A stretch of 64,000 nucleotides of DNA from JANQRZ01 sp965215165 (GCA_965215165.1 CBDCCX010000006.1:2976001-3040000); one strand, 5' to 3'. Shown: positions 50,400 through 59,593, counted from the first letter of the stretch. Numbers and translations: made by a program. The notes: generated by a model from the letters alone, not told the origin.

Positions 50400-51464
50400 C
50401 TAGGCGCTCGTCATTTTGCGCTTGAGCCGGGTGCGTAGCTCGCGCCAGACCCAGCGGGGTTCCACGCGCAGCAGAAGGTTCATGATCGACAGGTAGGCGG
50501 CTGCGGACTGCGGGCGCGCCCGCTTCGCCAGGGCGACCATCCGGTCGGCCGCGTCCCGGCGCACGGCCTCGGCGGCGGTGGCGTCGAGCGGGAAGCGGTC
50601 GGTGTAGGCGTCGTACAGTTCGAGGACGTGGCGGGCGGCGGCCTCGAGCGCCTCCGGGGTGTCCGCCGGGGTCTCGAGGCCCGCTACCGTCCGGTCCCGG
50701 ACGAGGGCGACGGTGTCGGACGGAACCGTCCGGCCCAGCAGACGAGCGTGCGCCGCTTGCATGGCTTCAATGACTGTCTGTTCCTGCCGTGCGGCGTGCT
50801 GCGCCCCGATGGCCCCCTCCCACTTGCGGCGGGTCAGCAGCGCCTCGGGTAGGTTAGCGACGCGCGTGGTGAAGAGCGCCCGCGTCCAGAGCTCGTAGTC
50901 CTCGGCGTGGAGCGCACCGCCGAGGTAGGGTCCGTCGCCGGTGTCGAGCTGCGCCAGCACCTCCCGGCGCATCAGCACCGTCGGGTGGCACAGCACGGTC
51001 TTGAACAGCAGGTGCCAGCCGTTGACGCCCGGCGGTGCCCAGCGCGGCCACCGCCCGCCCGTCGGCTCGCCGTCGGCGTCGATGTACGCCGTGACCGTGC
51101 CGAGGATGCCGACCTCAGGGTGGACGTCGAGGAAGGCGACTTGCCGCTCGAGGCGCTCCGGGTGGCACACATCGTCGTCGTCCATCCGCCCGATCAGCCG
51201 GCCCCGCGCCTCGCGGCACCCGCGGTTGAGCGACGCGATCAGCCCCTGGTTCTCCTGCGTCAGGACCCGCACCCGGCCGTCGCCTGCGGCAATCTCGGCC
51301 AGGATGGCCGCCGTCCCGTCCGCCGAACCGTCGTCGATGCAGACGACCTCGAAGTCGGTGAACGTCTGGGCCAAGAGACTAGCGAGGGCCTCGCGGACGT
51401 AGGCCTCGCCGTTGTAGACGGACATCACGACGCTGACGAGGGGGGCCGGGGTAGGCTCACTCAT
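50400..51464 (-). CDS. Glycosyltransferase family 2
   Basis: A 354-residue GT-A enzyme: VSVVMSVYNGEAYVREALASLL, VVCIDDGSADGTAAIL, NQGLIASLNRGCREARGRLIGRMDDDDVCHPERL with a DDDD metal site. The C-terminal helices (about 240-350) are longer than in minimal GT2 enzymes. Its ATG at 51464 overlaps the upstream stop by four bases (ATGA). Confidence 0.92.
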   Translation of the reverse strand: MSEPTPAPLVSVVMSVYNGEAYVREALASLLAQTFTDFEVVCIDDGSADGTAAILAEIAAGDGRVRVLTQENQGLIASLNRGCREARGRLIGRMDDDDVCHPERLERQVAFLDVHPEVGILGTVTAYIDADGEPTGGRWPRWAPPGVNGWHLLFKTVLCHPTVLMRREVLAQLDTGDGPYLGGALHAEDYELWTRALFTTRVANLPEALLTRRKWEGAIGAQHAARQEQTVIEAMQAAHARLLGRTVPSDTVALVRDRTVAGLETPADTPEALEAAARHVLELYDAYTDRFPLDATAAEAVRRDAADRMVALAKRARPQSAAAYLSIMNLLLRVEPRWVWRELRTRLKRKMTSA

Positions 51465-52207
51465 GCGCGCTCGAGGGCCTCGGCCGGGTCGTAGCGAGGA
51501 AGGTGGTCGTAGCGGTCGGCGAGACGCTTGAGGAAGGCGTAGTCCTCGGCGTACCACGCGGCGAGGTTCGCGCGCGCGGCGGGGCTAAGCGCGCCATCGA
51601 GACCCTCGGGACGCCGGTGGGCCTTCTCGGGATCGCTCGGGAGCTGGAGGTCGTCTGCCACGCCGAGCGCGCGCTTGAGGCGCTCGAAATCCTCGCGGAG
51701 GTGCTCCTGGGAGCCGACGAACACGAGGTCGTGCTGGCGCGAGGCGAAGTAGTCCGGCGGGCCGAGCCAGCGGGTGTAGAAGTCGCGGACGTGAGGGATG
51801 GCGCGCATCGCGCGCTCGGCGTCCGCCCGGCGCTCGGGGTCGGAGAGCGCCGAGGCGAGCGCGTCGGGCGTCGGAAAGAGCGCGAAGGCCTCCTTCTCCT
51901 CCTCGCTCCACGGGAAGAAGTAGCGCGGCTGTCCCTGCCGCAGGCGGCTGTAGAACCCGCTGACGAAGCGCCGCATCGGGTCCCGGACGAAGAAGAAGAA
52001 CCCGTCGCCGTCGGGAATGTCGGGGAGGTAGAAATGGTGGTGATGGAGGTGGAGCGTGTCGAAGCCGTCCCCCTGCTTGCCCCTAAGCGCGGCCTTGAGC
52101 GCCGAGCCGCCGGTCTTGCCGACGTGGAGCAGGTGCACGTCCGCCGGCCTGTGGATCAGGCCGAGGCGGAGGGCGAGCTTTTTCACGGAGGAACGCAGAG
52201 CGGTCAT
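51461..52207 (-). CDS. Sulfotransferase family 2-like
   Basis: A 248-residue sulfotransferase: 5'-PSB LLHVGKTGGSALKAAL (about 25-40) and 3'-PB FFFFVRDPMRRFVSGFYSRL (about 72-92). A His-rich strand (LHLHHHHFYLPD) lies between the two and may be in the active site. No close match to the other five. Its stop overlaps the GT2 gene downstream by four bases. Confidence 0.9.
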   Translation of the reverse strand: MTALRSSVKKLALRLGLIHRPADVHLLHVGKTGGSALKAALRGKQGDGFDTLHLHHHHFYLPDIPDGDGFFFFVRDPMRRFVSGFYSRLRQGQPRYFFPWSEEEKEAFALFPTPDALASALSDPERRADAERAMRAIPHVRDFYTRWLGPPDYFASRQHDLVFVGSQEHLREDFERLKRALGVADDLQLPSDPEKAHRRPEGLDGALSPAARANLAAWYAEDYAFLKRLADRYDHLPRYDPAEALERA

Positions 52208-52219
52208 GGGCGGCGTCGG

Positions 52220-53161
52220 CTAGAGCCAGTCGGTGCGTTCCCAGTCGTAGCCGTAGCGCCGCATCGGGACGCGGGCGTGCTTCCAGATCGCCCACTTCTG
52301 CCGCAGCGACAGCGAGCGCCCGCCGCCGGGCCGGGCGCGGCGCACGAAGCCGCTTGGCTCTTCCACGGTCTCGGCCTGCTTGCCGTGATGCCCGAACACG
52401 GGGAGCGCCGTCCCCTCGCCCTTGCGCGCGCGCTCGGCGCTGTTGCGATCGACGGCCTCGGCGATGGCCGCCTCGTCCCACTCCAGCCCCATGAACGCGG
52501 CCAGGCGGGCGACGTGCCCGGGCGTGTCCCGGTGGAGGTCCTCGTAGCGGATCTCGGTGAACTGCTCCGGCCCGAGGTGCTCGCGCGCGCGCTCGACAGC
52601 GTTGACGTGTTTCATCCAGGTGGCCGCGGCTCCGGCGGCCGTCTCGGGTGCCCACCCCTTGCCCCACGTCGCCGAGGCGGCCAGGAGCGAGGCCACGACG
52701 TCGCGCGGGTCCCGGACGAGGTGGATGAACCGGCTCTGTGGCAGCACCGTCCGGATCGCGGGCATGACCAGAGAGTGGGAGGGGCTCTTCTCCAGGAACC
52801 GATTTCCGGACTGCACGCCGGCGGCCTCCTGCATCAGCACGACGTACTGCCGCAGGAGCGTCAGGAAGGCGTCCTCGCTGAGGTAGCCGCCCAGGCCGAG
52901 CCCGTTGCGGCCGTTGAAGTCTGGCGCGGCGGCCTGCCTAGCGGCCTGCTGCCAGCGCTTGAGCTGCGGCGCGAGATAGAAGCTGAACAGGTGCGACTCC
53001 TGCCCCGTCTTGACCCGGGGATGGCTCGCCAGCAAGCGCTGGAGCCAGGTCGTCCCGCTGCGCGGGCTGCCGACGATGAACACGGTGTCCGCGCCGGTGC
53101 AGGCCGCGGCCTCGGTCCAGAGGTCGGGCACGACCACGGGGATCGGAGAAGCAGACGCCAT
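52220..53161 (-). CDS. Sulfotransferase (Sulfotransfer_3-like)
   Basis: A 313-residue sulfotransferase: 5'-PSB FIVGSPRSGTTWLQRLLASHP (about 30-49), then EKSPSHSLVMPAI and the 3'-PB FIHLVRDPRDVVASLLAA; EIRYEDLHRDTPGHVARLAAFMGL is the classical C-terminal helix of carbohydrate and tyrosylprotein sulfotransferases. The ATG at 53161 was chosen; upstream residues in frame are a shadow of the ABC transporter. 12 bp upstream of the next sulfotransferase start. Confidence 0.91.
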   Translation of the reverse strand: MASASPIPVVVPDLWTEAAACTGADTVFIVGSPRSGTTWLQRLLASHPRVKTGQESHLFSFYLAPQLKRWQQAARQAAAPDFNGRNGLGLGGYLSEDAFLTLLRQYVVLMQEAAGVQSGNRFLEKSPSHSLVMPAIRTVLPQSRFIHLVRDPRDVVASLLAASATWGKGWAPETAAGAAATWMKHVNAVERAREHLGPEQFTEIRYEDLHRDTPGHVARLAAFMGLEWDEAAIAEAVDRNSAERARKGEGTALPVFGHHGKQAETVEEPSGFVRRARPGGGRSLSLRQKWAIWKHARVPMRRYGYDWERTDWL

Positions 53162-53192
53162 AGGGGAGGGGCGAGCGTTGGGCGCTGCGCCG

Positions 53193-54515
53193 CTAGGGCT
53201 GGGCGATCGGGTCCTCGATGCGCTCCTCGTGCTCCCACGAGTGGTCGACGAGGGCGGTCGTGTTGCTGATGTCGGGGATGTAGTCCGCGCTGAAGAACGT
53301 GCTCGCGCCCACCTCGAACTCAATGGCCCCGCGGACGGAGTCGAGGCCCTTGTTGCGGACGTAGTCGCGGGCGGTGATCTTGATCTGGTAGCCGCCCTGC
53401 GGCAGCGGGAGCCGCGGGATGCGGCAGCGGATGCGGCCTCGGCCCTCGCGGATGTGGTAGAACAGATCGTGCGAGCGCATGTGGCAGACCGTCACCGGGA
53501 CGCCGAGGTGGTTGTCGATGCGGAACCAGAACATCACGCGCGGCAGCTCTTCCTCGGACTCGTACTCCATCACGATCTCGACCGTCTCGCCGGCCGTGGG
53601 GGCGTGCGTGAGGCGGCCCTTGCGGTCGACGAGGTAGACCGACGTGAAGCGCAGCCGGCCATCGCCCTGCCGGGCGTCGTCGTCGATCTCGCCCAGGCGG
53701 AGGTTGTCGCGGTCGGTGTTCTCCATGTCGCTGAGGTACCACTCGACGGCGTCCTGGGCCGGGGCCTCGTGCACGATCCGGCCGCCGTTGAGGACGTAGG
53801 CGCGCTGGCAGAGGTTGGTGACAGTGCTCATCTCGTGGCTCACGTAGAGGACCGTGCGGCCGGACTGCGAGACCTCGTCCATCTTGCCGAGGCACTTCTT
53901 CTTGAAGGCGATGTCGCCGACGGCCAGCACCTCGTCGACCACCAGGATGTCCGGCTCCAGGTGCGCGGCCACAGCGAACCCGAGGCGGACCTTCATCCCC
54001 GACGAGTAGCGCTTGACCGGCGTGTCGATGAACTTGCTGACGCCGGAGAACTCGACGATCTCGTCGAACTTGCGGGCGACCTCGGCCTTGGTCATGCCCA
54101 GGATGGTGCCGTTCAGGAACACGTTCTCCCGGCCGGTCAGCTCGGGGTGGAACCCGGTCCCGACCTCGAGCAGGCTCGACACCCGGCCGTGGAGCTCGAT
54201 CGAGCCGGTCGTCGGGTAGACGATGCGCGAGAGCAGCTTGAGCAGGGTCGACTTGCCGGCCCCGTTGTGGCCGATGAACCCGACCACCTCGCCGCGCTGG
54301 ATCTCGAACGACATGTCGCGCACCGCCCAGATCACGTCGTCGCGCTCCTCGTCGAGCGCGCCGAAGGAGCTGAGGTCTTTCAGGCGGCGGTAGTTGGAGA
54401 CCGGGGAGGTGAGCCACGACGTCATCGAGCCGAGCAGCGTCTCGTGCCGCTCCTCCTCGAGGCCGATTCGGTAGCGCTTGCCGAGGTTTTCTACGCGGAT
54501 CGCAAGCTGAGACAT
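53193..54515 (-). CDS. wzt: Polysaccharide ABC exporter, ATP-binding protein (Wzt-like)
   Basis: A 440-residue ATPase. The nucleotide domain (about 5-250) has Walker A GHNGAGKST, signature YSSGMKVRLGFAVA, Walker B ILVVDEVLAVGD and the H-loop VSHEM. After a linker, a beta-sandwich domain (about 275-430, VEIVMEYESEEELPRVMFWFRID, the LPLPQGGYQIKI strand) matches the C-terminal carbohydrate-binding domain of Wzt proteins that recognise the finished, end-modified glycan. It works with the permease encoded two genes upstream. A sulfotransferase gene sits between the two ABC genes, which is unusual. Confidence 0.94.
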   Translation of the reverse strand: MSQLAIRVENLGKRYRIGLEEERHETLLGSMTSWLTSPVSNYRRLKDLSSFGALDEERDDVIWAVRDMSFEIQRGEVVGFIGHNGAGKSTLLKLLSRIVYPTTGSIELHGRVSSLLEVGTGFHPELTGRENVFLNGTILGMTKAEVARKFDEIVEFSGVSKFIDTPVKRYSSGMKVRLGFAVAAHLEPDILVVDEVLAVGDIAFKKKCLGKMDEVSQSGRTVLYVSHEMSTVTNLCQRAYVLNGGRIVHEAPAQDAVEWYLSDMENTDRDNLRLGEIDDDARQGDGRLRFTSVYLVDRKGRLTHAPTAGETVEIVMEYESEEELPRVMFWFRIDNHLGVPVTVCHMRSHDLFYHIREGRGRIRCRIPRLPLPQGGYQIKITARDYVRNKGLDSVRGAIEFEVGASTFFSADYIPDISNTTALVDHSWEHEERIEDPIAQP

Positions 54516-54549
54516 AACGGGTGCAGGGTGCAGGACAGTGGGGGCGGGA

Positions 54550-55464
54550 CTACCAGCAGGCGTCGGCCGCCCAGGGATCGAAGTTTTCGTAGAACGGGAG
54601 GCCGAACGGCTCGGCGAAGCGGCGGCACGCGGCGAGGTCCTCGGCCGAGACCTCAGCCGTCCACTTGTCGATCTGGGCTTCGGAGTCTCGCTTGAGGGAA
54701 TACGGGCGGTCAGAGTGCTCGTCGGGGTGCCCGTCTACGAACGACGCAGCCTCATCGCCCCACCGCAGGCCGAGCCGCTCGAAGAGCAGGCGGAACCGCT
54801 CGGTGGGATTCTGGCAGAGCCACTCGAATGGGACGAGGGCACGCCGCGCACCCCGCTCGTACTGCTGATGGACGACGTAGTTCGTGGCTCCCCACAGCGC
54901 GCCGGCCCGCTCCCAAAAGGTTTCGGCACCTCGGAGCGTCTCCTCAAACGGGTGGAGGTAATCGGCTACGAGCGCGTCGCTCCAGAGCAGGCGGTGCGGC
55001 TTCGGCTCCCACCCGAGGCGGCGCATGCTGGCGAACTGCCCGCCCGGGTGCCGCAGCAGGTAGACGACGCCAGCCGCCGGGTAGCGGGCCTGGAGCCAGT
55101 CGAGCACGAGGTTGGCGTGGACGAGCTTCACGATCGTGTTCGACTGGCGGCGGTAGAGCGCGGGGACGTACTGCCCGAGACTTCGCCAGCGCGCCGGCAG
55201 CCGGGGCACGAGCGGGCCGGGGGCGTCGCGCATCGTGAACGGCGTCGCCACCTTGCCGCTGAGCGCCCGGTCCATGTGGCGGCGGTACGGCTCGTGGTCC
55301 CCGTCGCGCGGCAGGTAGAGGTAGGGGGCATAGCGCTCGGCCCCGGCGACGTGGGTGAAGTTGTCCGGCTCGCGGTAGTAGGTGTAGCCGGGCGCGAAGC
55401 CCAGCACGCGGCCCACCCAGCTCGTGCCGGTGCGCGGCATGCCCGCTATGACGACTCGTTCCAA
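54550..55464 (-). CDS. Sulfotransferase (Sulfotransfer_3-like)
   Basis: A 304-residue sulfotransferase: 5'-PSB VVIAGMPRTGTSWVGRVLG starts at residue 4 and 3'-PB VVYLLRHPGGQFASMRRLG follows at about 148. A TTG start at 55464 was chosen because the first ATG (in GMPRTG) would cut the first beta-strand of the PAPS site, and no upstream ATG exists without running into the permease. LVPFEWLCQNPTERFRLLFERLGL is the usual C-terminal helix pair. Placed between the permease and ATPase genes. Confidence 0.86.
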   Translation of the reverse strand: MERVVIAGMPRTGTSWVGRVLGFAPGYTYYREPDNFTHVAGAERYAPYLYLPRDGDHEPYRRHMDRALSGKVATPFTMRDAPGPLVPRLPARWRSLGQYVPALYRRQSNTIVKLVHANLVLDWLQARYPAAGVVYLLRHPGGQFASMRRLGWEPKPHRLLWSDALVADYLHPFEETLRGAETFWERAGALWGATNYVVHQQYERGARRALVPFEWLCQNPTERFRLLFERLGLRWGDEAASFVDGHPDEHSDRPYSLKRDSEAQIDKWTAEVSAEDLAACRRFAEPFGLPFYENFDPWAADACW

Positions 55465-55478
55465 AGCGCTGGCCAGCC

Positions 55479-56393
55479 TCAGGCGACGTCGGCGAAGATA
55501 TGCTCGGTGCGGCGGAAGTAGAACGCGCCCGTAATGGTGAGCACCGTCGCCGTGAGCGTGCCCATGGCGATGAGGTCCCACGGCATCGGAACGGTACCGA
55601 GCAGGGCCGCGCGAAACCCTTCGATCACGCCCGCCATCGGGTAGAGGCCGTAGAAGAGGCGGAGCGTCTCGTAGTGGTCGGGAAACTTCTCGGCGATCAG
55701 CGAGACCGGCCACACCACGGGCGCGGCGTACATCAGGAACTGCGTCGAGAAGCTCAGAATCTGGCCTATGTCGCGGTACTGGAGCGCCAGCGACGACAGC
55801 CACAGCCCGACGCCCAGCGCCGTCAGCATCAGGATGAAGATGAGCACCGGGAGGAAGAGCACCCAGGCCGTGGGCGCTACGCCGTACCACACCATCAGTG
55901 ACATCAAGATGCAGAACGAGATCCCGAAGTTCACCAGACCGGTTCCTAGCGGCACGAGGGGCAGAATCAGGCGCGGGAAGTAGACCTTCGTAAAAATGCC
56001 TTTGTTGCCCACTAGGCTACCCGTCGCCCCGCCCATGGAACCGGAAAAGTATTGCCACGGGAGCTGCCCGGCGTACAAGAACAGGGCGTACGGCATCCCG
56101 TCGGAAGGGATCTCGGCGAGGTTGCCGAAGATGACCGTGAAGACGATCATGCTGGAGATGGGCCGGATGATGGCCCAGCCGAAGCCGAGTACGCTCTGCT
56201 TGTAGGCGACCGTCACCCCTCGGTGGACCTGCGTCCAGAGCAGGTCCCGGTAGGCCAGCACCTCGCGCCAGTTGACCATCTTCCACCCCCCCTGCGGCTC
56301 GACACGAATGACGGGCCGCTCCTTGTACGGGTCGTGACCGTTCAGGCTAGGCAGCGCGGGGCGCTTCTCTTGGAGGAGGTCGGGCTCGGTCAT
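55479..56393 (-). CDS. wzm: Polysaccharide ABC exporter, permease (Wzm-like)
   Basis: A 304-residue integral membrane protein of the ABC-2 type. The amphipathic N-terminal part (VNWREVLAYRDLLWTQVHRGVTVAYKQSVLGFGWAIIRP) is the family signature; about six transmembrane helices follow (GMPYALFLYAGQLPWQYFSG; LGTGLVNFGISFCILMSL; WVLFLPVLIFILMLTALGVG; LMYAAPVVWPVSL; MPWDLIAMGTLTATVLTIT). With the ATPase at 53193-54515 it should carry an undecaprenyl-linked glycan across the inner membrane. Its start ATG is at 56393. Confidence 0.94.
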   Translation of the reverse strand: MTEPDLLQEKRPALPSLNGHDPYKERPVIRVEPQGGWKMVNWREVLAYRDLLWTQVHRGVTVAYKQSVLGFGWAIIRPISSMIVFTVIFGNLAEIPSDGMPYALFLYAGQLPWQYFSGSMGGATGSLVGNKGIFTKVYFPRLILPLVPLGTGLVNFGISFCILMSLMVWYGVAPTAWVLFLPVLIFILMLTALGVGLWLSSLALQYRDIGQILSFSTQFLMYAAPVVWPVSLIAEKFPDHYETLRLFYGLYPMAGVIEGFRAALLGTVPMPWDLIAMGTLTATVLTITGAFYFRRTEHIFADVA

Positions 56394-56467
56394 AAAGCTC
56401 TTAAGGTGTCCTGAAACGGGGGCTGGTCGAAGCAACCGAGACCGGTGCAGAGACGACGCGGTGGGCG

Positions 56468-57607
56468 CTAGCCGTGGGGATCGGCTAGCGAAGCTACAGT
56501 TTCCGACCGGGAGGTCGGGAGGGCGTCGAGGATCGCGTGCACTCGCCGTGAAAAGTTTTCGTACGAGAAGTGGTCCAGCCGCTCCGGCCGGCCCTTTGGC
56601 TTGGCGAGCGAGACGCGGACGGCGCGCGTGAGCTCCTCCGGCCGGGCCGGGTCCACGGTGATCCCGAAGGTCGGGTCGGGGATGGCCTCTAGGCTGCCGT
56701 CGATGCTGCTTCCCACAACAGGTATGCCACAGGCCATCGCTTCGAGATAGACAATGCCGAATCCTTCCCATTTGCTCGGCATCACGTAAGCGTCGGCCAC
56801 TCGGTAGTGGTCCGCCTTCTCGTCCTCGGGAATGAACCCGGCGAACACGACCCGATCTTCTAGTCCGAGGCTCCGGGCCTTCGCCTCCAGCCGCGCCCGG
56901 TCGCCGCCGTCGCCGACGATCAGGTAGGCCAGCTCCGGCGTCTCCTCAGCCAGCGCGCCGAGGACGTTCATCACCTCGTCGAACCCCTTCGCGCGCTCGT
57001 CGGGGTCGAGGCGGCCGAGCGTCATCAGGACCGTCTTGCCGCGCAGCCCGTAGCGGTCGAGGAGCGCCTCGGGCTTGGGACCGGGCTGGAAGCGATCAAG
57101 GTCGATGGAGTTGGGCAGCACGAACCCGACCTCCGGCGCGAGGCCGGTCCATTCCGTAAACCGGCCCTTTGTGACGCCGCTCACGGTGACGAACGCGTCG
57201 ACGGTGCGGACGGCGCGGTCGATGAGGGCGTCGCCCGTCGGGTGCCAGGCTTCGGAGCCGTGGACGATCTGCACGAGCGGAGCGCCGGTACGGGCGCGGG
57301 CCAGCCAGCCGAGCGGCGCGAGGTTGATGTGCGCGCAGAGGATCAGGTCGTAGCGCGGGCCGGACAGCAGGTGCCGCCCGAGCGCAAGCACGTAGCGGAG
57401 CTTGCCCCGCTGCGCCCCCTCGAGGTGGGTCAGCTTGGCGAAGGGCCCGTCGGTCGGCACCGCAGTCCCGGCTGGCATCAGCCGGGGCGCGACCACCACC
57501 TCGGTGGCGGCCGCGTGGGTGCACAGCGCCTCCAGCAGGTCTCGGTTGAACTTCCCGATTCCGCCGGGCCGGCCGAAGCCGTCGGTGATGAGCGCGAGGA
57601 TTCGCAT
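56468..57607 (-). CDS. Glycosyltransferase family 4
   Basis: A 379-residue GT-B enzyme: RILALITDGFGRPGGIGKFNRDLLEAL, then VLMTLGRLDPDERAKGFDEVMNVL, VVFAGFIPEDEKADHYRVADAYVMPSKWEGFGIVYLEAMACGIPVV (complete E-x7-E). The ATG at 57607 is four bases from the asnB stop. Full length and clear family pattern. Confidence 0.93.
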   Translation of the reverse strand: MRILALITDGFGRPGGIGKFNRDLLEALCTHAAATEVVVAPRLMPAGTAVPTDGPFAKLTHLEGAQRGKLRYVLALGRHLLSGPRYDLILCAHINLAPLGWLARARTGAPLVQIVHGSEAWHPTGDALIDRAVRTVDAFVTVSGVTKGRFTEWTGLAPEVGFVLPNSIDLDRFQPGPKPEALLDRYGLRGKTVLMTLGRLDPDERAKGFDEVMNVLGALAEETPELAYLIVGDGGDRARLEAKARSLGLEDRVVFAGFIPEDEKADHYRVADAYVMPSKWEGFGIVYLEAMACGIPVVGSSIDGSLEAIPDPTFGITVDPARPEELTRAVRVSLAKPKGRPERLDHFSYENFSRRVHAILDALPTSRSETVASLADPHG

Positions 57608-57611
57608 GAGT

Positions 57612-59405
57612 CTAGGCGGCGACGCCTTGCTGGTAGCGGGCGTAGACCTGCCGTGCCCAGCCGCGCAGCCCACGGTCGCCGGGGGCGATGGCTCCTTCGT
57701 CGAGCATCCACCGGCGGACGGGCGTCGTGAAGCCCGTCTTGGGCCGGTTCAGGACCTCGGCCGGGAGAGGGTCGGCGGGCGTTTCGGCCATGCTGTGCTT
57801 GCCGAGATCCGGCTGCGCCGCCAGCAGCGGCACGGTGGCGCGGAGCAGGGCGAGGTCGACGAGCGGCACGCGGACCTCGAGCGAGTGCGCCATGCTGGCC
57901 CAGTCGGTGTCGCGCAGCAGTTGGTTTCGCATATACCACATCGATTCCAGCGCCGAGATCTTGAGCCGAGACGCGTCGATGCCGGTTATCGTCGCGTTGA
58001 GACGGGCGCGAGTCTCGAGGGTGCGCCAGCCCTCGCGCACGAGGTCGGGGTCGAGGACCTCGGGCAGCTCCCACGGCATGAACATGCCTCGGCGCAGGAG
58101 GTAGGCCCCGGCGTAGTCGGTGCCGTACTCGAGCAGCCCGGCATACTTGGGCGAGGTCAAGCGCCGCAGGACGGGAGCTGCCACGGCCCGAACGCCCGGC
58201 CCGATCCGGGCCGCGAGCGGCACCCGGTTGGCGAGCGAGACCAAGCGCGGGATTTCGGTAAAGCTCGGGTAGCCGCCAAACAGCTCGTCGCCGCCCAGCC
58301 CGGAGAGGGCTACCTTGAGGCCCGCCTCGGCGGCGGCGCGGCTGACGAAGTAGCTGTTGATGCCGTCGGTCGTCGGCTGGTCCATCGCCGCGAGGAACCG
58401 GTCGAAGGCCCCGGCAAAGTCGGTGCGGCCGATCCAGACGGTGTCGTGGCGCGTGCCGTAGTGGGCGGCCACGCGCTCGGCGAGCGCCACCTCGTCGTCG
58501 GCCGTGCCTCGGTACTCAGCAAACCCGAGCGTGACCGTGCGGAGCTGCCCGCCCACTTCCGAGGCGAGGGCCGCGAGGGTCGTCGAGTCGCGCCCGGCCG
58601 AGAGGAAGACGCCCACGTCCACGTCCGCTATGAGGTGATGACGGACGGTGTCGAGCATGGCCTCGCGAAGCCGGTGCTGCGCTTCGCCGTTGGCATGGAC
58701 GGCTGGGTGCTCCGCCTCGGCGATGGCCTCGCGGACGGTCGTGAACGCGCGCGGAGGCCGCACGCCGTCGGCATCGGCCCAGAGCGTGTGCCCGGCCGGG
58801 AGCGCGCGGATGCCTCGGTAGAGCGTGTACGGTTCGGGGACGTGGCCCCACAGGAAGAACCCGACGTGCCCCGCCGGCTCCGGCGCGGTGTCGATCCCCC
58901 CCCCCGCCACGAGCGCTTTGACCTGAGAGGCGGCGCGCAGGCTCCGTCCGTCATCGGCGAGGTAGAGCGGTTTGATCCCGTACGAGTCGCGCGCCAGGAA
59001 GAGGCCCTCGCGCTCGGCGTCCCAGAGGGCGAAGGCGAACATCCCGCGGAGGTGCGCCACCATGCCCTCGCCGTACTCCGCCCAGAGGTGGAGCAGCACC
59101 TCGGTGTCCGAGTGCGAGGTGAAGCGGTATCCCTTCTGCCGGAGCTGCTCGGCCAGCGCGCGGTAGTTGTAGATCTCGCCGTTGAAGCAGATCGTGTGTG
59201 CGCCCCCAGTCATCGGCTGGGCACCGGCCTCGGAGAGGTCGATGATCGAGAGGCGGCGGTGGCCCAGCCCAGCCCGTTCGTCCGGGGTCAGCCACACGCC
59301 CTCGCCGTCGGGTCCGCGCGTCGCCATCGCGTCGCACGCCCGGCCGAGCCAGGCGCGGTCGGCGTAGGCACCGCCGTAGGCGAAAGAGGCTGCGATTCCA
59401 CACAT
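57612..59405 (-). CDS. asnB: Asparagine synthase (glutamine-hydrolysing), glycan-cluster type
   Basis: A 597-residue two-domain enzyme. Glutaminase domain: catalytic Cys2 (MCGIAASF), RGPDGEG, LGHRRLSIIDLS, ICFNGEIYNY (about 1-190). Synthetase domain: PP-loop VGVFLSAGRDSTTLAAL (variant of SGGxDSS), IDQPTTDGINSY-type segment and VALSGLGGDELFGGYPSF. Members in polysaccharide clusters probably amidate a sugar carboxylate rather than aspartate. It is the first gene of the 29-gene minus-strand run and the promoter should be in 59406-59593. Its N-terminal glutaminase excludes a lasso-cyclase role. Confidence 0.93.
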   Translation of the reverse strand: MCGIAASFAYGGAYADRAWLGRACDAMATRGPDGEGVWLTPDERAGLGHRRLSIIDLSEAGAQPMTGGAHTICFNGEIYNYRALAEQLRQKGYRFTSHSDTEVLLHLWAEYGEGMVAHLRGMFAFALWDAEREGLFLARDSYGIKPLYLADDGRSLRAASQVKALVAGGGIDTAPEPAGHVGFFLWGHVPEPYTLYRGIRALPAGHTLWADADGVRPPRAFTTVREAIAEAEHPAVHANGEAQHRLREAMLDTVRHHLIADVDVGVFLSAGRDSTTLAALASEVGGQLRTVTLGFAEYRGTADDEVALAERVAAHYGTRHDTVWIGRTDFAGAFDRFLAAMDQPTTDGINSYFVSRAAAEAGLKVALSGLGGDELFGGYPSFTEIPRLVSLANRVPLAARIGPGVRAVAAPVLRRLTSPKYAGLLEYGTDYAGAYLLRRGMFMPWELPEVLDPDLVREGWRTLETRARLNATITGIDASRLKISALESMWYMRNQLLRDTDWASMAHSLEVRVPLVDLALLRATVPLLAAQPDLGKHSMAETPADPLPAEVLNRPKTGFTTPVRRWMLDEGAIAPGDRGLRGWARQVYARYQQGVAA

Positions 59406-59443
59406 GAGCGGCGGAGACGGGGAAGTAGAGAGGGCGAGAGCGG

Positions 59444-59460
59444 GGAAAGGTAGACTTCAA
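59444..59460 (-). promoter_or_regulatory. Candidate promoter of the polysaccharide operon
   Basis: On the minus strand, TTGAAGTCTACCTTTCC lies about 39 bp upstream of the asnB start. TACCTTTC is close to the Bacteroidota TAnnTTTG element. A related block occurs before wzc (60790-60808) and holA. Confidence 0.25.
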
Positions 59461-59593
59461 AAATGCGGCCAGAGCGAATAATTGCGGAACCTCAGTCGCT
59501 CTCCGCGCTGCCCCGATGCGCAGAAGCGAGTGAGTCTCGCGACCCACCCGCTTCCACTACCCACCTGACTCGGGAGCAACCGGCTGCGGCGTG

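Noticed and set aside
57612..59405. AsnB considered as lasso-peptide cyclase for the orphan precursor
   Set aside because: It is 37 kb away, keeps an intact N-terminal glutaminase (Cys2), and sits in the glycan operon. Lasso C enzymes lack an active glutaminase site and lie next to their precursor.
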